The position numbers and the translations under genes are program-made. Under the pieces are notes generated by a model. That model did no database searches and was not told the origin of the DNA. It saw only the letters and a list, made by a program, of their open reading frames with translations. Positions 25,427 to 37,587 of a stretch of DNA of 64,000 bases are shown here, piece after piece. The stretch comes from Arthrobacter sp. SW1 (GTDB lineage Bacteria; Actinomycetota; Actinomycetes; Actinomycetales; Micrococcaceae): NCBI RefSeq assembly GCF_001766675.1, contig NZ_MJLT01000069.1, positions 1 through 64,000 of the forward strand. Reading direction: 5' to 3'. Position 1 is the first letter of the stretch. Each line of letters begins with the position of its first letter.

Positions 25427-25462
25427 GAAAAAGTCCCGGTCATCTCTGACCGGGACTTTTCC
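25427..25462 (-). terminator. Terminator downstream of tRNA-Ala
   Basis: The hairpin aaaagtcccggtca / tgaccgggactttt lies directly after the 3' end of the leftward tRNA-Ala, and ends in a T run on the minus strand. Confidence 0.85.
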
Positions 25463-25465
25463 CTA

Positions 25466-25541
25466 TGGTGGAGGCAAGGGGACTCGAACCCCTAACCCCC
25501 TGCTTGCAAAGCAGGTGCGCTACCAATTGCGCCATGCCCCC
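25466..25541 (-). tRNA. tRNA-Ala (anticodon TGC)
   Basis: The minus strand gives acceptor GGGGGCA pairing with TGCCTCC, a GCGC D stem, anticodon loop TTTGCAA with anticodon TGC, T loop GTTCGAGTC and discriminator A followed by an encoded CCA. Length is 76 nt. It sits downstream of gyrA with tRNA-Ile, the usual actinobacterial arrangement. Confidence 0.96.
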
Positions 25542-25573
25542 ATAAGAAGCAACCCGTCCATACTACTGCGGAA

Positions 25574-25690
25574 CTAGTCAACCGTGTCGGTCGCCTGGCT
25601 CCAAACAGTCTTCCGGGCTTCGGATTCCTGCACCTTCCGGTAGAGCAGGACGCCTGCGATCGCCGCTGCCACAATCAGCAACTTCTTCAC
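25574..25690 (-). CDS. DLW-39 family small protein
   Basis: A 38-residue peptide from GTG 25690: MKKLLIVAAAIAGVLLYRKV at the N-terminus, a charged middle (QESEARKT) and a tryptophan in VWSQATDT. It has one short hydrophobic helix, so it is probably membrane-attached. DLW-39 peptides are known at exactly this spot between the tRNA-Ile and tRNA-Ala genes downstream of gyrA in actinobacteria. Function is unknown. The assignment rests on position and sequence style, from memory. Confidence 0.82.
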   Translation of the reverse strand: MKKLLIVAAAIAGVLLYRKVQESEARKTVWSQATDTVD

Positions 25691-25745
25691 ACGCACCCCG
25701 TTCCGGTCCGTCTCCGGACCTTACCGTGAAACCGTGCAGGTTCCG

Positions 25746-25819
25746 TGGGCGTACCAGGACTTGAACCTGGGACCTCTTCGTTATCAGCGAAGCGCTCTAA
25801 CCGCCTGAGCTATACGCCC
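25746..25819 (-). tRNA. tRNA-Ile (anticodon GAT)
   Basis: Acceptor GGGCGTA pairs with TACGCCC, the D stem is GCTC, the anticodon loop CTGATAA has anticodon GAT, and the T loop is GTTCAAGTC with discriminator A. CCA is not encoded. Length is 74 nt. Confidence 0.96.
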
Positions 25820-25931
25820 CGATGCCTCATCGGGCCGAGATATGACTCTACAGCACATCCCGGCCCGATCTCAAATCGAGGACCTTCAATGCGGAATTCC
25901 GCCAATTTTCCGCGGAATTCCGGAGGTTTTG

Positions 25932-26565
25932 CTAGTCGTCGGTGAGCGTCACGCCGATGCCGCCAACGAGCGTTGCCGAAATGTTATAAAGTACGGCACT
26001 CAGCATGGACAGTGCGGTCAACAGCACCACGTTCACCACGGAGATGATGGTGGCGAAGGACAGCACCTGGCCCAGGGAAGCAACCTTCTTGAGTTCGAAG
26101 CCGCCGCCTTCGGACCCGGCAAGAGTGCCCAGGAGGCTGTCCACCTGGTCGAAGATGCCGGTGAGGTCCAGCACGGTCCACAGCACCATGGCCGCCACGA
26201 CGGTCACGATGCCGAGGGCGACTGACAGCAGGAACGCCATCTTGAGTACTGACCAGGGGTCGACCTTGCTGACGAGGAGGCGTGCCCGGCGGACCTTTGC
26301 CTTCGGAGCCGGCTTCACCAGGCCCGGGGTGCCCGGACGCTGCTGGCCGCTTGTGGCCGCGCGGACGCCCTGCGCAGGGCGTCCGGCAGGAGCCGCGGGA
26401 CGCTGTGCCGGTGCGGCGGGAGCCGCCGCAGGGCGCCGTGCCGCCGTCGGAGCCGTGGCAGGTGCCGGCGGGCGGGGTCCGGCGGCGGGCGCCGCCTGCG
26501 GAGCGCCCGAAGGCTGCCGGAGTCCGCCGGGGACGTCTGCGTTCGGCTTGGGATATGAGTCAGGA

Positions 26566-26573
<8 letters not shown>
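25932..26573 (-). CDS. DUF3566 domain transmembrane protein
   Basis: A 213-residue protein that directly follows gyrA and overlaps its end by eight bases. The first 110 residues are a disordered Pro/Ala/Arg-rich segment. The conserved DUF3566 part starts at ARLLVSKVDPWSVLKMAFLL and has two helices (about 128-152 and 180-205) around a loop with LDLTGIFDQVDSLLG. Members of this family sit next to gyrA across actinobacteria and have no known function. Co-expression with gyrase is suggested by the overlap. Confidence 0.92.
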
Positions 26574-29247
<2,674 letters not shown>

Positions 29248-29306
29248 AATAAATTCCGTTTCAGGTATATGTCAGTTCTGGAATATAAGCGGCCTGAGGA
29301 GGCTCT

Positions 29307-31379
29307 TTAGATGTCCAGGAACCTGACGTCCTTGGCGTTCTGCTGGATGAAGTTCCTGCGCGACTCGACGTCTTCGCCCATCAGTACCGAGAAGATTTCG
29401 TCCGCGGCGGCGGCGTTCTCCATGGTGACCTGCAGCAGGGTGCGGCGGTCCGGGTCCATGGTGGTGTCCCAGAGCTCGGTGTAGTCCATCTCGCCAAGGC
29501 CCTTGTAGCGCTGGATGCCGTTGTCCTTCGGGAGTCGCTTGTTCATGGCGGCACCCTTGCGGATGGTTTCATCGCGTTCACGGTCGCTGTACACGTAATC
29601 GTGGGCGGCATTCGACCACTTGATGCGGTACAGCGGCGGCTGGGCCAGGTACACGTAGCCGTTCTCGATGAGGGGGCGCATGTAGCGGAACAGCAGGGTC
29701 ATCAGCAGCGTGGTGATGTGCTGGCCGTCCACATCGGCATCGGCCATGAGGACGATCTTGTGGTACCGCAGCTTGGAGATATCGAAGTCCTCGCCGATAC
29801 CCGTGCCGAAGGCCGTGATCATGGACTGGACCTCGTTGTTGCCTAGGGCCTTGTCCAGGCGGGCACGCTCAACGTTCAGGATCTTGCCTCGCAGCGGCAG
29901 GATCGCCTGGGTCTCCGGATTGCGGCCGCGCTTGGCGGAACCGCCTGCGGAGTCACCCTCCACGATGTACACCTCACAGCGCGAAGGATCCTTCGAGGAG
30001 CAGTCGGACAGCTTGCCGGGCATGCCGAAGGATTCCAACGGGCTCTTGCGGCGGGCGTTGTCGCGGGCCTTGCGGGCGGCCATGCGCGCCTGGGCGGCCT
30101 GGATCGCCTTGCGGATGACGTCGCGGGCCGGGCCGGGATTGCGTTCGAGCCAGTCGCCGAGCTGGTCGGTGACCACACGCTGCACGAAACCCTTGACCTC
30201 GGAGTTGCCCAGCTTGGTCTTGGTCTGGCCTTCGAACTGCGGCTCGGACAGCTTGACGGAGATGACGGCGGTGAGGCCTTCGCGGATGTCGTCACCCGTG
30301 AGGTTGTCGTCCTTCTCCTTGATGATTGCTTTCTCGCGCGCGTAGCGGTTGATCAGCGAGGTCATGGCGGCGCGGAAACCCTCTTCGTGGGTGCCGCCCT
30401 CATGGGTGTTGATGGTGTTCGCGTAGGTGTGGACGCTTTCGGAATACGCGGAGGTCCACTGCATGGCGATTTCAACGGCCATGTGCCGTTCTGTGTCCTC
30501 GGTTTCGAAGGCGATGACGTCCTCGTGGACGATGTCCACCTTCTTGCTCGAGTTCAGGTGCTTGACGTAGTCCAGCAGGCCGTCGTTGTACTGGTACACC
30601 ACGGTGCGATGCTCCGCGGGCACTTCGCCTTCGGTGGAGACGGCGTCCAGGTCCAGGTCTTCGCCGTCGGCCTGCTTGACCGGGCGTTCGTCCGTCAGCG
30701 TGATGCGCAGGCCCTTGTTCAGGAAGGCCATCTGCTGGAAGCGGGCGCGGAGGGTTTCGAAATCGAACTCGGTGGTTTCGAAGATGCTGCCGTCCGGGTA
30801 GAACGTCTGGGAGGTACCGGTCTGGTCGGTGGCTTCTCCCTTGACCAGCTCGCCCTGCGGCTTGCCGCCGTCGGCGAAGGACATCCGCCACACATGGCCC
30901 TGGCGGCGGACCTCGGTATCGACCCGGCGCGACAGCGCGTTCACCACGGAGATGCCCACGCCGTGCAGGCCGCCGGACACGGCGTAACCGCCGCCGCCGA
31001 ACTTACCGCCGGCGTGCAGGATGGTCATGACGACCTCGACCGTGGGCTTGCCCTCGCTGGGGTGCAGGTCCACCGGGATGCCGCGGCCGTCGTCGACGAC
31101 CTTCACGCCGCCGTCGGCCTGCAGTGTCACTTCGATATGGCTGCAGTAGCCGGCCAACGCCTCGTCAACGGAGTTGTCCACCACTTCGTAGACCAGGTGG
31201 TGCAGGCCGCGCGGTCCCGTGGAACCGATGTACATGCCGGGGCGCTTGCGCACCGCCTCCAGGCCTTCAAGGACAGTGATGTCGCTGGCGCCGTATTCCC
31301 GGGCTCCGGACGCGTCGGCTGCGCCGGCATTCTCCGCGACGGGATCAGCTGCCAAAATCTCTGCATTGTCGTTAGCCAC
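29307..31379 (-). CDS. gyrB: DNA gyrase subunit B
   Basis: The ATPase subunit of gyrase. From GTG 31379 (VANDNAEILAADP) the protein has 690 residues. The GHKL ATPase domain has VVDNSVDEALAGY, VVDDGRGIPVD and GGLHGVGISVVNALS; the Toprim region has EGDSAGGSAKRGR and the metal-binding DADVDGQH; the C-terminus has QRYKGLGEMDYTELW. An in-frame GTG at 31424 would add 15 residues; I prefer 31379, which has GAGGAG about 12 nt upstream and matches the usual family N-terminus. It belongs to the leftward, replication-codirectional run with dciA, recF and dnaN. Confidence 0.96.
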   Translation of the reverse strand: MANDNAEILAADPVAENAGAADASGAREYGASDITVLEGLEAVRKRPGMYIGSTGPRGLHHLVYEVVDNSVDEALAGYCSHIEVTLQADGGVKVVDDGRGIPVDLHPSEGKPTVEVVMTILHAGGKFGGGGYAVSGGLHGVGISVVNALSRRVDTEVRRQGHVWRMSFADGGKPQGELVKGEATDQTGTSQTFYPDGSIFETTEFDFETLRARFQQMAFLNKGLRITLTDERPVKQADGEDLDLDAVSTEGEVPAEHRTVVYQYNDGLLDYVKHLNSSKKVDIVHEDVIAFETEDTERHMAVEIAMQWTSAYSESVHTYANTINTHEGGTHEEGFRAAMTSLINRYAREKAIIKEKDDNLTGDDIREGLTAVISVKLSEPQFEGQTKTKLGNSEVKGFVQRVVTDQLGDWLERNPGPARDVIRKAIQAAQARMAARKARDNARRKSPLESFGMPGKLSDCSSKDPSRCEVYIVEGDSAGGSAKRGRNPETQAILPLRGKILNVERARLDKALGNNEVQSMITAFGTGIGEDFDISKLRYHKIVLMADADVDGQHITTLLMTLLFRYMRPLIENGYVYLAQPPLYRIKWSNAAHDYVYSDRERDETIRKGAAMNKRLPKDNGIQRYKGLGEMDYTELWDTTMDPDRRTLLQVTMENAAAADEIFSVLMGEDVESRRNFIQQNAKDVRFLDI

Positions 31380-31424
31380 AGGCGCTTTCGACTCCTCTGT
31401 GTTTCGATGGTCGCCGGCCGTCAC

Positions 31425-31780
31425 CGCACACCAAGGAGCCTGCCCGTGCAGGACAGTCCGTTTCGGATGCGGCGGCCGCCAACAGGGACGCCACTGATAG
31501 CGCCGGCGAGTTGTTGACTGGCGGATCCGCTGTTCATGTGCTTCGCAGCGGGGCCAATCGACGGTTCACCGGCGCCCAGTTGTCTATCCACGATTCTATC
31601 GTGTTTAAGCCATACCACCGGATTTGGCGGGGTGGTTCGCGGCAAACGTGCCCTTGGCAGGCCGCTGGCCGTGTCTGGAACCGTCCAAGACGGCACCACT
31701 TGGGGAGCTATACAGCCGCAGGGCGTTTCCGGCCGCTGTGCGCCGATTTACGGAATCAGCCGAGATGGCCGGAAGAATGC
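31425..31780. other. Upstream region of gyrB
   Basis: About 350 bp between dciA and gyrB without a credible gene. Expected to hold the gyrB promoter, but no box or operator can be called confidently by eye. Confidence 0.5.
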
Positions 31781-32329
31781 TCAGCCGTAGGTGTCCCGCG
31801 GACCGCGGCCGTTGACGCTGCGGCCGCCCTTCCGCCAGTTCGGAGCCGTGGGCGCCAGCACGTGGATGGCCGTCACCACGCCTTCGCCGAGTTCCTTCCG
31901 GAACATCTCCAGCAGGCTCGAATTCAGCAAACGAAGCTGCGTTGCCCATGCTGTCGAATCGCAGCGCACGTGCAAGGTGGTGTCAGTGAAGCTCTCCGGG
32001 GTGCAGTGCGCGGAGATTTCCGGCCCCACCAGGGCGTCCCATTCGGCCATCACTGAACCGACCGCCACCGGTGACGTCCAACCGCGTTCGGCCACGAGCC
32101 GGCCCACCACCTTGCCCAGGCCAAGGGGATCCCGGCCGTTGCCGTGGAACTGGCTGAAACCGCGGGTGTCCCGCAGTCCCTTCCGCTTCGGGGTGGCCTT
32201 CCCGGGCGCGGCGCGGCGGATTTCGCCGCGCGCTGCCGCGGCCTCGCGCATGCGGTTCAGTGCGGCCTGCGCGGCATCGATGCGGTCCGGTTCACGTCCG
32301 GGCTGCAGTCCGCCGTCATCCTTCGCCAT
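31781..32329 (-). CDS. dciA: DciA (DUF721) helicase-loading protein
   Basis: DciA loads or retains the replicative helicase DnaB in bacteria that lack DnaC or DnaI. The 182-residue protein has a disordered basic N-terminal part (AAPGKATPKRKGL) and the DUF721 core at about 70-170, including DPLGLGKVVGRLVAERGW, VGSVMAEWDALVG and LHVRCDSTAWATQLRLL. It overlaps recF by 14 bases, so the two genes are coupled, and gyrB lies about 400 bp downstream. Confidence 0.93.
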   Translation of the reverse strand: MAKDDGGLQPGREPDRIDAAQAALNRMREAAAARGEIRRAAPGKATPKRKGLRDTRGFSQFHGNGRDPLGLGKVVGRLVAERGWTSPVAVGSVMAEWDALVGPEISAHCTPESFTDTTLHVRCDSTAWATQLRLLNSSLLEMFRKELGEGVVTAIHVLAPTAPNWRKGGRSVNGRGPRDTYG

Positions 32330-33509
32330 CTATGCCTCCGGGGACAACCTTCACCCGCCGCCCGGACAGCTCTTCGGGAATATCGGCGTCGACGGCGGCC
32401 GTCACCAGCACCTGTTCGGCACCGGCGACTATTGCCGCCAGTTTACGCCGCCGCTGCACGTCCAGCTCGGCGAAAACGTCATCCAGGATGAGGATGGGCG
32501 CGGAGCCGCCGGCCAGCGAATCATCCAGCATCACGTAGTAGGACGCCAGGCGCAGCGCCAGGCACATGGACCAGGTTTCGCCGTGCGAGGCATAGCCCTT
32601 CGCGGGGGCCTGGCCCAGCAACAGCTCGAGCTCGTCCCGGTGCGGGCCGACCAGCGAAATGCCCCGTTCGAGTTCCTTGCGGCGGGCGGCCGCGAAGGCC
32701 TGGACGTAGCGTTCGGCGAGCTGTTCGACGTCGAGCTGCCGCAACTCGGCCATCCCCGCGGCCGGTGCGGCAGCGCCGTCGGCCGGGCCGCCGTCGTCGT
32801 CCAAAACGCCCTGAAGGGTTGAGCGGTACACCGCGGCAGCGTCCTTCGACCCGTCCGTGAGCTGGGCATATGCCCTTTGGAGGTGCGGCTGCAAACGTTC
32901 CACCAGATCGAGCCGGGCATGCAGCAGCTCGGCGCCGGCACGGGCCATGTGCTGGTCCCAGACATCGAGCGTGGCCTCGTGTCCGGAGGTGAATCGGCCG
33001 TTCCGGGCGGATTTGAGCAGGGCGTTGCGCTGTTTGAGCACGCGGTCGTAGTCGGCACGCGTTGCCGCATGGGCAGGCAGGAGGCTGACCAGCATGTCAT
33101 CCAGGAAGCGGCGCCGGTTCGAAGGGTCGCCCTTCACCAATGCCAGGTCCTCCGGTGCGAACAGCACGGTCTGGCAGATGCCCAGGATGTCCCGCGCACG
33201 CAGCGGATTGCCGCGGTTGATCCGTCCGCGGTTCGCCCGCCCGGCGTTGATTTCGAGCTCGACGACGGTCGCTTGGCTTCCGCGCACCAGTTTCGCCCGG
33301 ATCATGGCACGTTCGCTCCCGAAGCGGATCAGCGGGGCATCCGTGCTGACCCGGTGCGATCCCAGGGTGGCGAGGTAGCCGATGGCTTCCATCAGGTTGG
33401 TCTTGCCGATCCCGTTGGAGCCGACAAGCACGGTCACCCCAGGGCCAAGCTTCAGGTCGACCTGGGCGTAGCTGCGGAAATCGGTCAGCGAAAGGTGTTC
33501 AAGGTACAC
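32316..33509 (-). CDS. recF: RecF recombination/repair ATPase
   Basis: An SMC-like ATPase that helps load RecA at single-strand gaps. The 397-residue protein has Walker A GSNGIGKTNLMEA near residue 33, the signature region KGYASHGETWSM and Walker B LILDDVFAELD near residue 340. ATG 33509 begins MYLEHLSLTDFRSYAQVDL, typical of RecF. It is followed by dciA with a 14-base overlap. The gnd gene lies between it and dnaN, as in other actinobacteria. Confidence 0.96.
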   Translation of the reverse strand: MYLEHLSLTDFRSYAQVDLKLGPGVTVLVGSNGIGKTNLMEAIGYLATLGSHRVSTDAPLIRFGSERAMIRAKLVRGSQATVVELEINAGRANRGRINRGNPLRARDILGICQTVLFAPEDLALVKGDPSNRRRFLDDMLVSLLPAHAATRADYDRVLKQRNALLKSARNGRFTSGHEATLDVWDQHMARAGAELLHARLDLVERLQPHLQRAYAQLTDGSKDAAAVYRSTLQGVLDDDGGPADGAAAPAAGMAELRQLDVEQLAERYVQAFAAARRKELERGISLVGPHRDELELLLGQAPAKGYASHGETWSMCLALRLASYYVMLDDSLAGGSAPILILDDVFAELDVQRRRKLAAIVAGAEQVLVTAAVDADIPEELSGRRVKVVPGGIDGEG

Positions 33510-33532
33510 GCGTGTTGGAGGCCTTCGGCCGG

Positions 33533-34417
33533 CTAGCTGGACGGACGGGTGGCGTGCCCGCCGAACTGGTGGCGCAGGGCGGACACCATCTTCATGGCAG
33601 GCGAAGATTCTTCCCGCGAGGCGAAGCGGGCAAAGAGGGCCGCGGTGATCGCCGGCGCCGGAACCGCGTTGGCGATGGCTTCCTCCACGGTCCAGCGGCC
33701 TTCACCGGAGTCCTCGACGTAGTCATCGATCGAGGCCAGGCCGGGATCCTCATCGAGCGCCTTCACCATGAGGTCCAGCAGCCACGAGCGCACTACGGTG
33801 CCCTTTTGCCAGGCGCGGAAGGTGCCGGGCAGATCCTTGATGATGTCCTTGGCCGCGAGCAGTTCATAGCCTTCGGCGTAAGCCTGCATCAGGCCGTACT
33901 CGATGCCGTTGTGCACCATCTTGGCGTAGTGGCCTGCGCCGACGCCGCCCACGTGGACGAAGCTGTCGGCCCGTTCGCCTTCGGGACGGAGCGCATCGAA
34001 GACCGGCATGGCGAGCTCGATGTCCTCGTCGGAACCGCCAGCCATCAGGCCATAGCCGTTCTGCAGGCCCCACACACCACCGGACACACCGCAGTCAGCG
34101 AAGCGGATGCCCTTGCCGGCAAGGAATTCGGCGTGCTTCTGGTCCTCGGTGAACCGTGAGTTTCCGCCGTCGATGACCATGTCTCCGGCGCTGAGCTTTC
34201 CACCCAGTTCGGTGATCACGGCATCGGTGATCTCGCCCGCGGGAACCATTACCCAGACGATGCGCGGGCTGGGAAGGGCGGCAATCAGCTCGTCAACCGA
34301 CGGGACGTCCGTGACGTCGGGGTTGCGGTCGTAACCGGTGACCTCGATTCCGCCGTTCCGCATGCGTTCGCGCATGTTGAAACCCATTTTTCCAAGGCCG
34401 ATCAGTCCGATGTGCAC
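33533..34417 (-). CDS. gnd: 6-phosphogluconate dehydrogenase, short form
   Basis: This enzyme oxidatively decarboxylates 6-phosphogluconate to ribulose-5-phosphate, making NAD(P)H in the pentose phosphate pathway. The 294-residue protein has the nucleotide-binding GLIGLGKMGFNM, the substrate site CGVSGGVWGLQNGYGLMAGG and the catalytic Lys in GHYAKMVHNGIEYG. The roughly 300-residue length marks the short GntZ/YqeC-type form, often NAD-preferring. It is placed between dnaN and recF, the usual actinobacterial order. Confidence 0.94.
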   Translation of the reverse strand: MHIGLIGLGKMGFNMRERMRNGGIEVTGYDRNPDVTDVPSVDELIAALPSPRIVWVMVPAGEITDAVITELGGKLSAGDMVIDGGNSRFTEDQKHAEFLAGKGIRFADCGVSGGVWGLQNGYGLMAGGSDEDIELAMPVFDALRPEGERADSFVHVGGVGAGHYAKMVHNGIEYGLMQAYAEGYELLAAKDIIKDLPGTFRAWQKGTVVRSWLLDLMVKALDEDPGLASIDDYVEDSGEGRWTVEEAIANAVPAPAITAALFARFASREESSPAMKMVSALRHQFGGHATRPSS

Positions 34418-34482
34418 GGTATGAACTCTCTTCTGCGTTGTGGGTGACGGAATCGTGGAACCCGGAGTGTCCGGGCGCTGCC

Positions 34483-35607
34483 TTAGTTGGGCAAGCGGAC
34501 CGGCATGACCAGGTAGCGGTAGTCGTCCTGGTCCTCGCCGTCGGCTTCAGCCTGGGCCGTGATCATGGCCGGCTTGGGCGCGCTGGTGAACGAGAAGCGC
34601 ACGAACTTGCTCTCGATGACGCTCAGGCCCTCGATCAGGTAATGCGGGTTGAAGGCCACCGTGATTTCTTCGCCGGTGAGCTGTGCTTCGAGCTCTTCGG
34701 AAGCCTGGGCGTCTTCGCCGGTGCCGGCGTCGAGGTTCAGCTGGCCGGGCGTGAAGGCTAGGCGCACCGGGGTGTTCCGCTCAGCCACGAGGGACACACG
34801 GCGCACGGCCTCGATGAGTTCCTGGGTCTGCACGGTGGCGTGGATCGGAGTGGATTCGGGGAAGAGCGAGCGGATCTTCGGGTAGTCGCCGTCCACCAGC
34901 AGGGAGGTGGTGGTGCGGCCGCCGCTCTCAAAGCCGATCAGCCGGCTGTCGTCGTCGGACAGTGCCAGGTTGATGTCACCGCTGCCGCCGAGGGTCTTCG
35001 CTACTTCGTTGAGGGTCTTGGACTTAACCAGCGCGCTGGTGGAAATGCCCGGAGTGACAGGCTTCCACGGGACTTCGCGCATGGCCAGGCGGTAGCGGTC
35101 CGTGGCCAGGAGGGTGATCATGTCATCTTCGATCTCCATCCGGACGCCGGTGAGGATCGGGAGGGTGTCATCCTTGCTGGCCGCGATGATCACCTGGGAA
35201 ACGGCCTGGGCAAAAGCATCGCCGGGCAGGGTTCCGCTGACGGCGGGCAGCGCCGGAAGCGGCGGGTACTCGGACTCCGGCATGGTGGCCAGGTGGAAGC
35301 TGCTTCGGCGGCAGCTCAAGGTGACCTTGCTTCCGTCGGTTTCGACGTCGACCGGTGCCGACGGCAGGCTGCGGCAGATATCGGCAAGGAGGCGGCCGGA
35401 TACCAGGATGGTGCCTTCGGTGGTGATGTCCGCCGGGATTTCAAGGCGGGCGGACGTTTCGTAGTCGAAGCTCGAAAGGCTTACCGTTCCGGCTTCGGCC
35501 TTGAGCAGGAGCCCGGAAAGGACGGGAACCGGCGGCCGCGGAGACAAGGATCGGGCTGTCCACGTGACGGCTTCTGCCAGGACATCCCGGTCGACTCTGA
35601 ACTTCAC
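34483..35607 (-). CDS. dnaN: DNA polymerase III beta sliding clamp
   Basis: The ring-shaped processivity clamp of replication. The protein has 374 residues from GTG 35607 (VKFRVDRDVLAEAVTW), the normal clamp length; the frame extends upstream to 35805 but that stretch shows no family similarity. Three clamp domains can be followed, with SGRLLADICRSLP, GVRMEIEDDMITLLATDRYRLA and the C-terminal YRYLVMPVRLPN. A good AGGCGGCACCCCTCC-type purine tract is weak, so start strength is uncertain. oriC lies immediately upstream. Confidence 0.96.
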   Translation of the reverse strand: MKFRVDRDVLAEAVTWTARSLSPRPPVPVLSGLLLKAEAGTVSLSSFDYETSARLEIPADITTEGTILVSGRLLADICRSLPSAPVDVETDGSKVTLSCRRSSFHLATMPESEYPPLPALPAVSGTLPGDAFAQAVSQVIIAASKDDTLPILTGVRMEIEDDMITLLATDRYRLAMREVPWKPVTPGISTSALVKSKTLNEVAKTLGGSGDINLALSDDDSRLIGFESGGRTTTSLLVDGDYPKIRSLFPESTPIHATVQTQELIEAVRRVSLVAERNTPVRLAFTPGQLNLDAGTGEDAQASEELEAQLTGEEITVAFNPHYLIEGLSVIESKFVRFSFTSAPKPAMITAQAEADGEDQDDYRYLVMPVRLPN

Positions 35608-36165
35608 GGAGGGGTGCCGCCTTTCGTTGCTGTCGCGCATGCGATCGCTGCTGCCATTGCTCTTGTGTGGCGGTTCCGGAGAACTGCCTTGGCCCCGCGG
35701 AGGTTCCTTCACGGCTGAGTTCAGCGCGAATGACAAAAGAACCGGGCCCGAGGGACGCGATGCTGACAGCTTAGCCGGAAGTCCTGGCATTAACCCATCC
35801 CCCAATGTCCTGGCTGGTGCCCGGCACCGCCGGGTTCTGTGGAGCGGGGCGGTCGGAAGGAGATTGTTGTTTGAGGGATCTGAATTTTTTGGGATTAGTA
35901 GTGTTAATAACCTTTGTGGAAACTGTGGATAACCCGGCCTTGCCTCGAGGATCCGCGGTTAAGCCATGTTCACGGCATGTGGGCAGCCTGGGTTTTAAAC
36001 AGGGTGTGGACGTGGACAACCCCCAAGCCGTTTTTCAACGATCCACAGGCGCCTTAAGGGTTTTAAGCCCATTCACCGCGGTTCTCCCCTTAACTGTCCA
36101 CAGGCTTATCCACATGCACCTGTTAATAAGGTATGTAGTGGCGGCGGAAGGCTGCCGGGACAGGC
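35608..36165. other. oriC: Chromosomal replication origin (oriC), dnaA-dnaN intergenic region
   Basis: The gap between dnaN and dnaA carries perfect DnaA boxes at 35924-35932 (TGTGGATAA) and 36106-36114 (TTATCCACA). One-mismatch copies TGTTAATAA lie at 35902-35910 and 36121-36129, with further partial matches such as ctgtccaca at 36095-36103. An AT-rich stretch at about 35883-35912 is a candidate unwinding element. Position and box content fit the actinobacterial oriC. A putative dnaN promoter must also lie here; I cannot place its boxes. Confidence 0.9.
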
Positions 36166-37587
36166 TCAGGAATCCCGTTGCTGCTGCTTGATGCGGTTGG
36201 TCAGTTCGGTGACCTGGTTGTAGATGACCCGGCGCTCGGCCATCAGTTCACGGATCTTGCGGTCCGCGTGGATCACCGTAGTGTGGTCGCGGCCGCCCAG
36301 TTCCTGCCCGATCTTCGGCAGGGACATATCGGTCAGCTCGCGGCACAGGTACATGGCGATCTGCCGGGCGGTCACCAGGGTGCGTGTGCGCGACTTGCTG
36401 CAGAGCTCCTCCATGCTGAGCTTGAAGTAGTCGGCCGTCTGCTTCAGGATCTGCTCCGCGGTGATCTCCTGGGCGCCGTCGTCGGTGATCAGGTCCTTGA
36501 GCACCATCTCGGCCAGCGCCACGTCCACCGGCTGCCGGTTGAGGCTGGCGAACGCGGTAACGCGGATCAGGGCGCCTTCGAGTTCGCGGATGTTGCTGGA
36601 GATCTTGGACGCGATGTACTCCAGGGCATCGTCCGGCGCGGACAGGCCCTCGCTCTGGGCCTTCTTCCGGAGGATCGCGATACGGGTTTCGAGTTCCGGC
36701 GGCTGGATGTCCGTCAGCAGGCCCCATTCGAAGCGGGACTTCATGCGGTCCTCGAATCCGGCCAGCTGCTTGGGCGGCAGGTCGGAGGTGATGACCACCT
36801 GCTTGTTGTTGTTGTGCAGCGCGTTGAAGGTGTGGAAGAACTCTTCGAGCGTCCGGTCCTTGCCGGCCAGGAACTGGATGTCGTCGATCAGCAGCACGTC
36901 CACGTTGCGGTACGTGGTCTTGAAGCTGGCGCCTTCGTCGTCGCGGATCGAGTTGATGAAGTCGTTGGTGAACTCTTCGGAGTTGACGTAGCGGACGCGG
37001 ATTCCGCTGTAGAGCCGGCGGGCGTAGTGGCCGATCGCATGCAGCAGGTGGGTCTTCCCGAGGCCCGAGTCGCCATAGATGAACAGCGGGTTGTAGGCCT
37101 TCGCGGGCGCTTCGGCGACGGCGACGGCGGCCGCGTGCGCGAAGCGGTTCGAGGAACCGATCACGAAGGTGTCGAAGACGTACTTCGGGTTCAGGCGGCC
37201 GAATTCGTGCGAGGTGCTGGGCGGGGTCGGCTGGGGCTTCAGTTCGACAGCGTCATCGCCCGCGGCGGGGAGTTCGACGGCGGGAGCCGGCTCTTCGTGG
37301 ACGGGCACCAGATCGGTGTCGACATCGATTGCGCAGCGGATGTCGTCGGAGAAGACACTGCGGAGGGCGTCGTCGAGGGCGTCCTTGACCTGGGTCTGGA
37401 GGACTTCGCGGGTCAGTTCGTTGGGGACGGCCACCAGGAGGGTGGAACCGATGAGGCCCTGTGCCTGGGCAAGGATGACGAAACCGCGCTGCCGGGGGCT
37501 GACCCGTTCGTCCTGTTCGAGCAGGCTCAGGACCCGGCGCCAGGAACTTCCGACAGTATTTGCGTGGTTGGTCTCGTCTACCGTCAT
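36166..37587 (-). CDS. dnaA: Chromosomal replication initiator DnaA
   Basis: An AAA+ initiator that binds DnaA boxes and opens oriC. From ATG 37587 (MTVDETNHANTVGSSW), with AGAGGAA about 8 nt upstream, the protein has 473 residues; a further upstream frame to 37653 is unlikely. Domain I is at the N-terminus, followed by a linker. Walker A GDSGLGKTHLLHAIG lies near residue 170, Walker B LLIDDIQFLAG near 235, and the domain IV signature GGRDHTTVIHADRKI near 430. It is transcribed toward oriC and dnaN. DnaA boxes on both sides suggest autoregulation. Confidence 0.97.
   Translation of the reverse strand: MTVDETNHANTVGSSWRRVLSLLEQDERVSPRQRGFVILAQAQGLIGSTLLVAVPNELTREVLQTQVKDALDDALRSVFSDDIRCAIDVDTDLVPVHEEPAPAVELPAAGDDAVELKPQPTPPSTSHEFGRLNPKYVFDTFVIGSSNRFAHAAAVAVAEAPAKAYNPLFIYGDSGLGKTHLLHAIGHYARRLYSGIRVRYVNSEEFTNDFINSIRDDEGASFKTTYRNVDVLLIDDIQFLAGKDRTLEEFFHTFNALHNNNKQVVITSDLPPKQLAGFEDRMKSRFEWGLLTDIQPPELETRIAILRKKAQSEGLSAPDDALEYIASKISSNIRELEGALIRVTAFASLNRQPVDVALAEMVLKDLITDDGAQEITAEQILKQTADYFKLSMEELCSKSRTRTLVTARQIAMYLCRELTDMSLPKIGQELGGRDHTTVIHADRKIRELMAERRVIYNQVTELTNRIKQQQRDS

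Noticed and set aside
24579..25577. 332-codon plus-strand frame over the EamA gene and tRNA-Ala
   Set aside because: It reads through a tRNA gene and a terminator; the transporter similarity is on the other strand.
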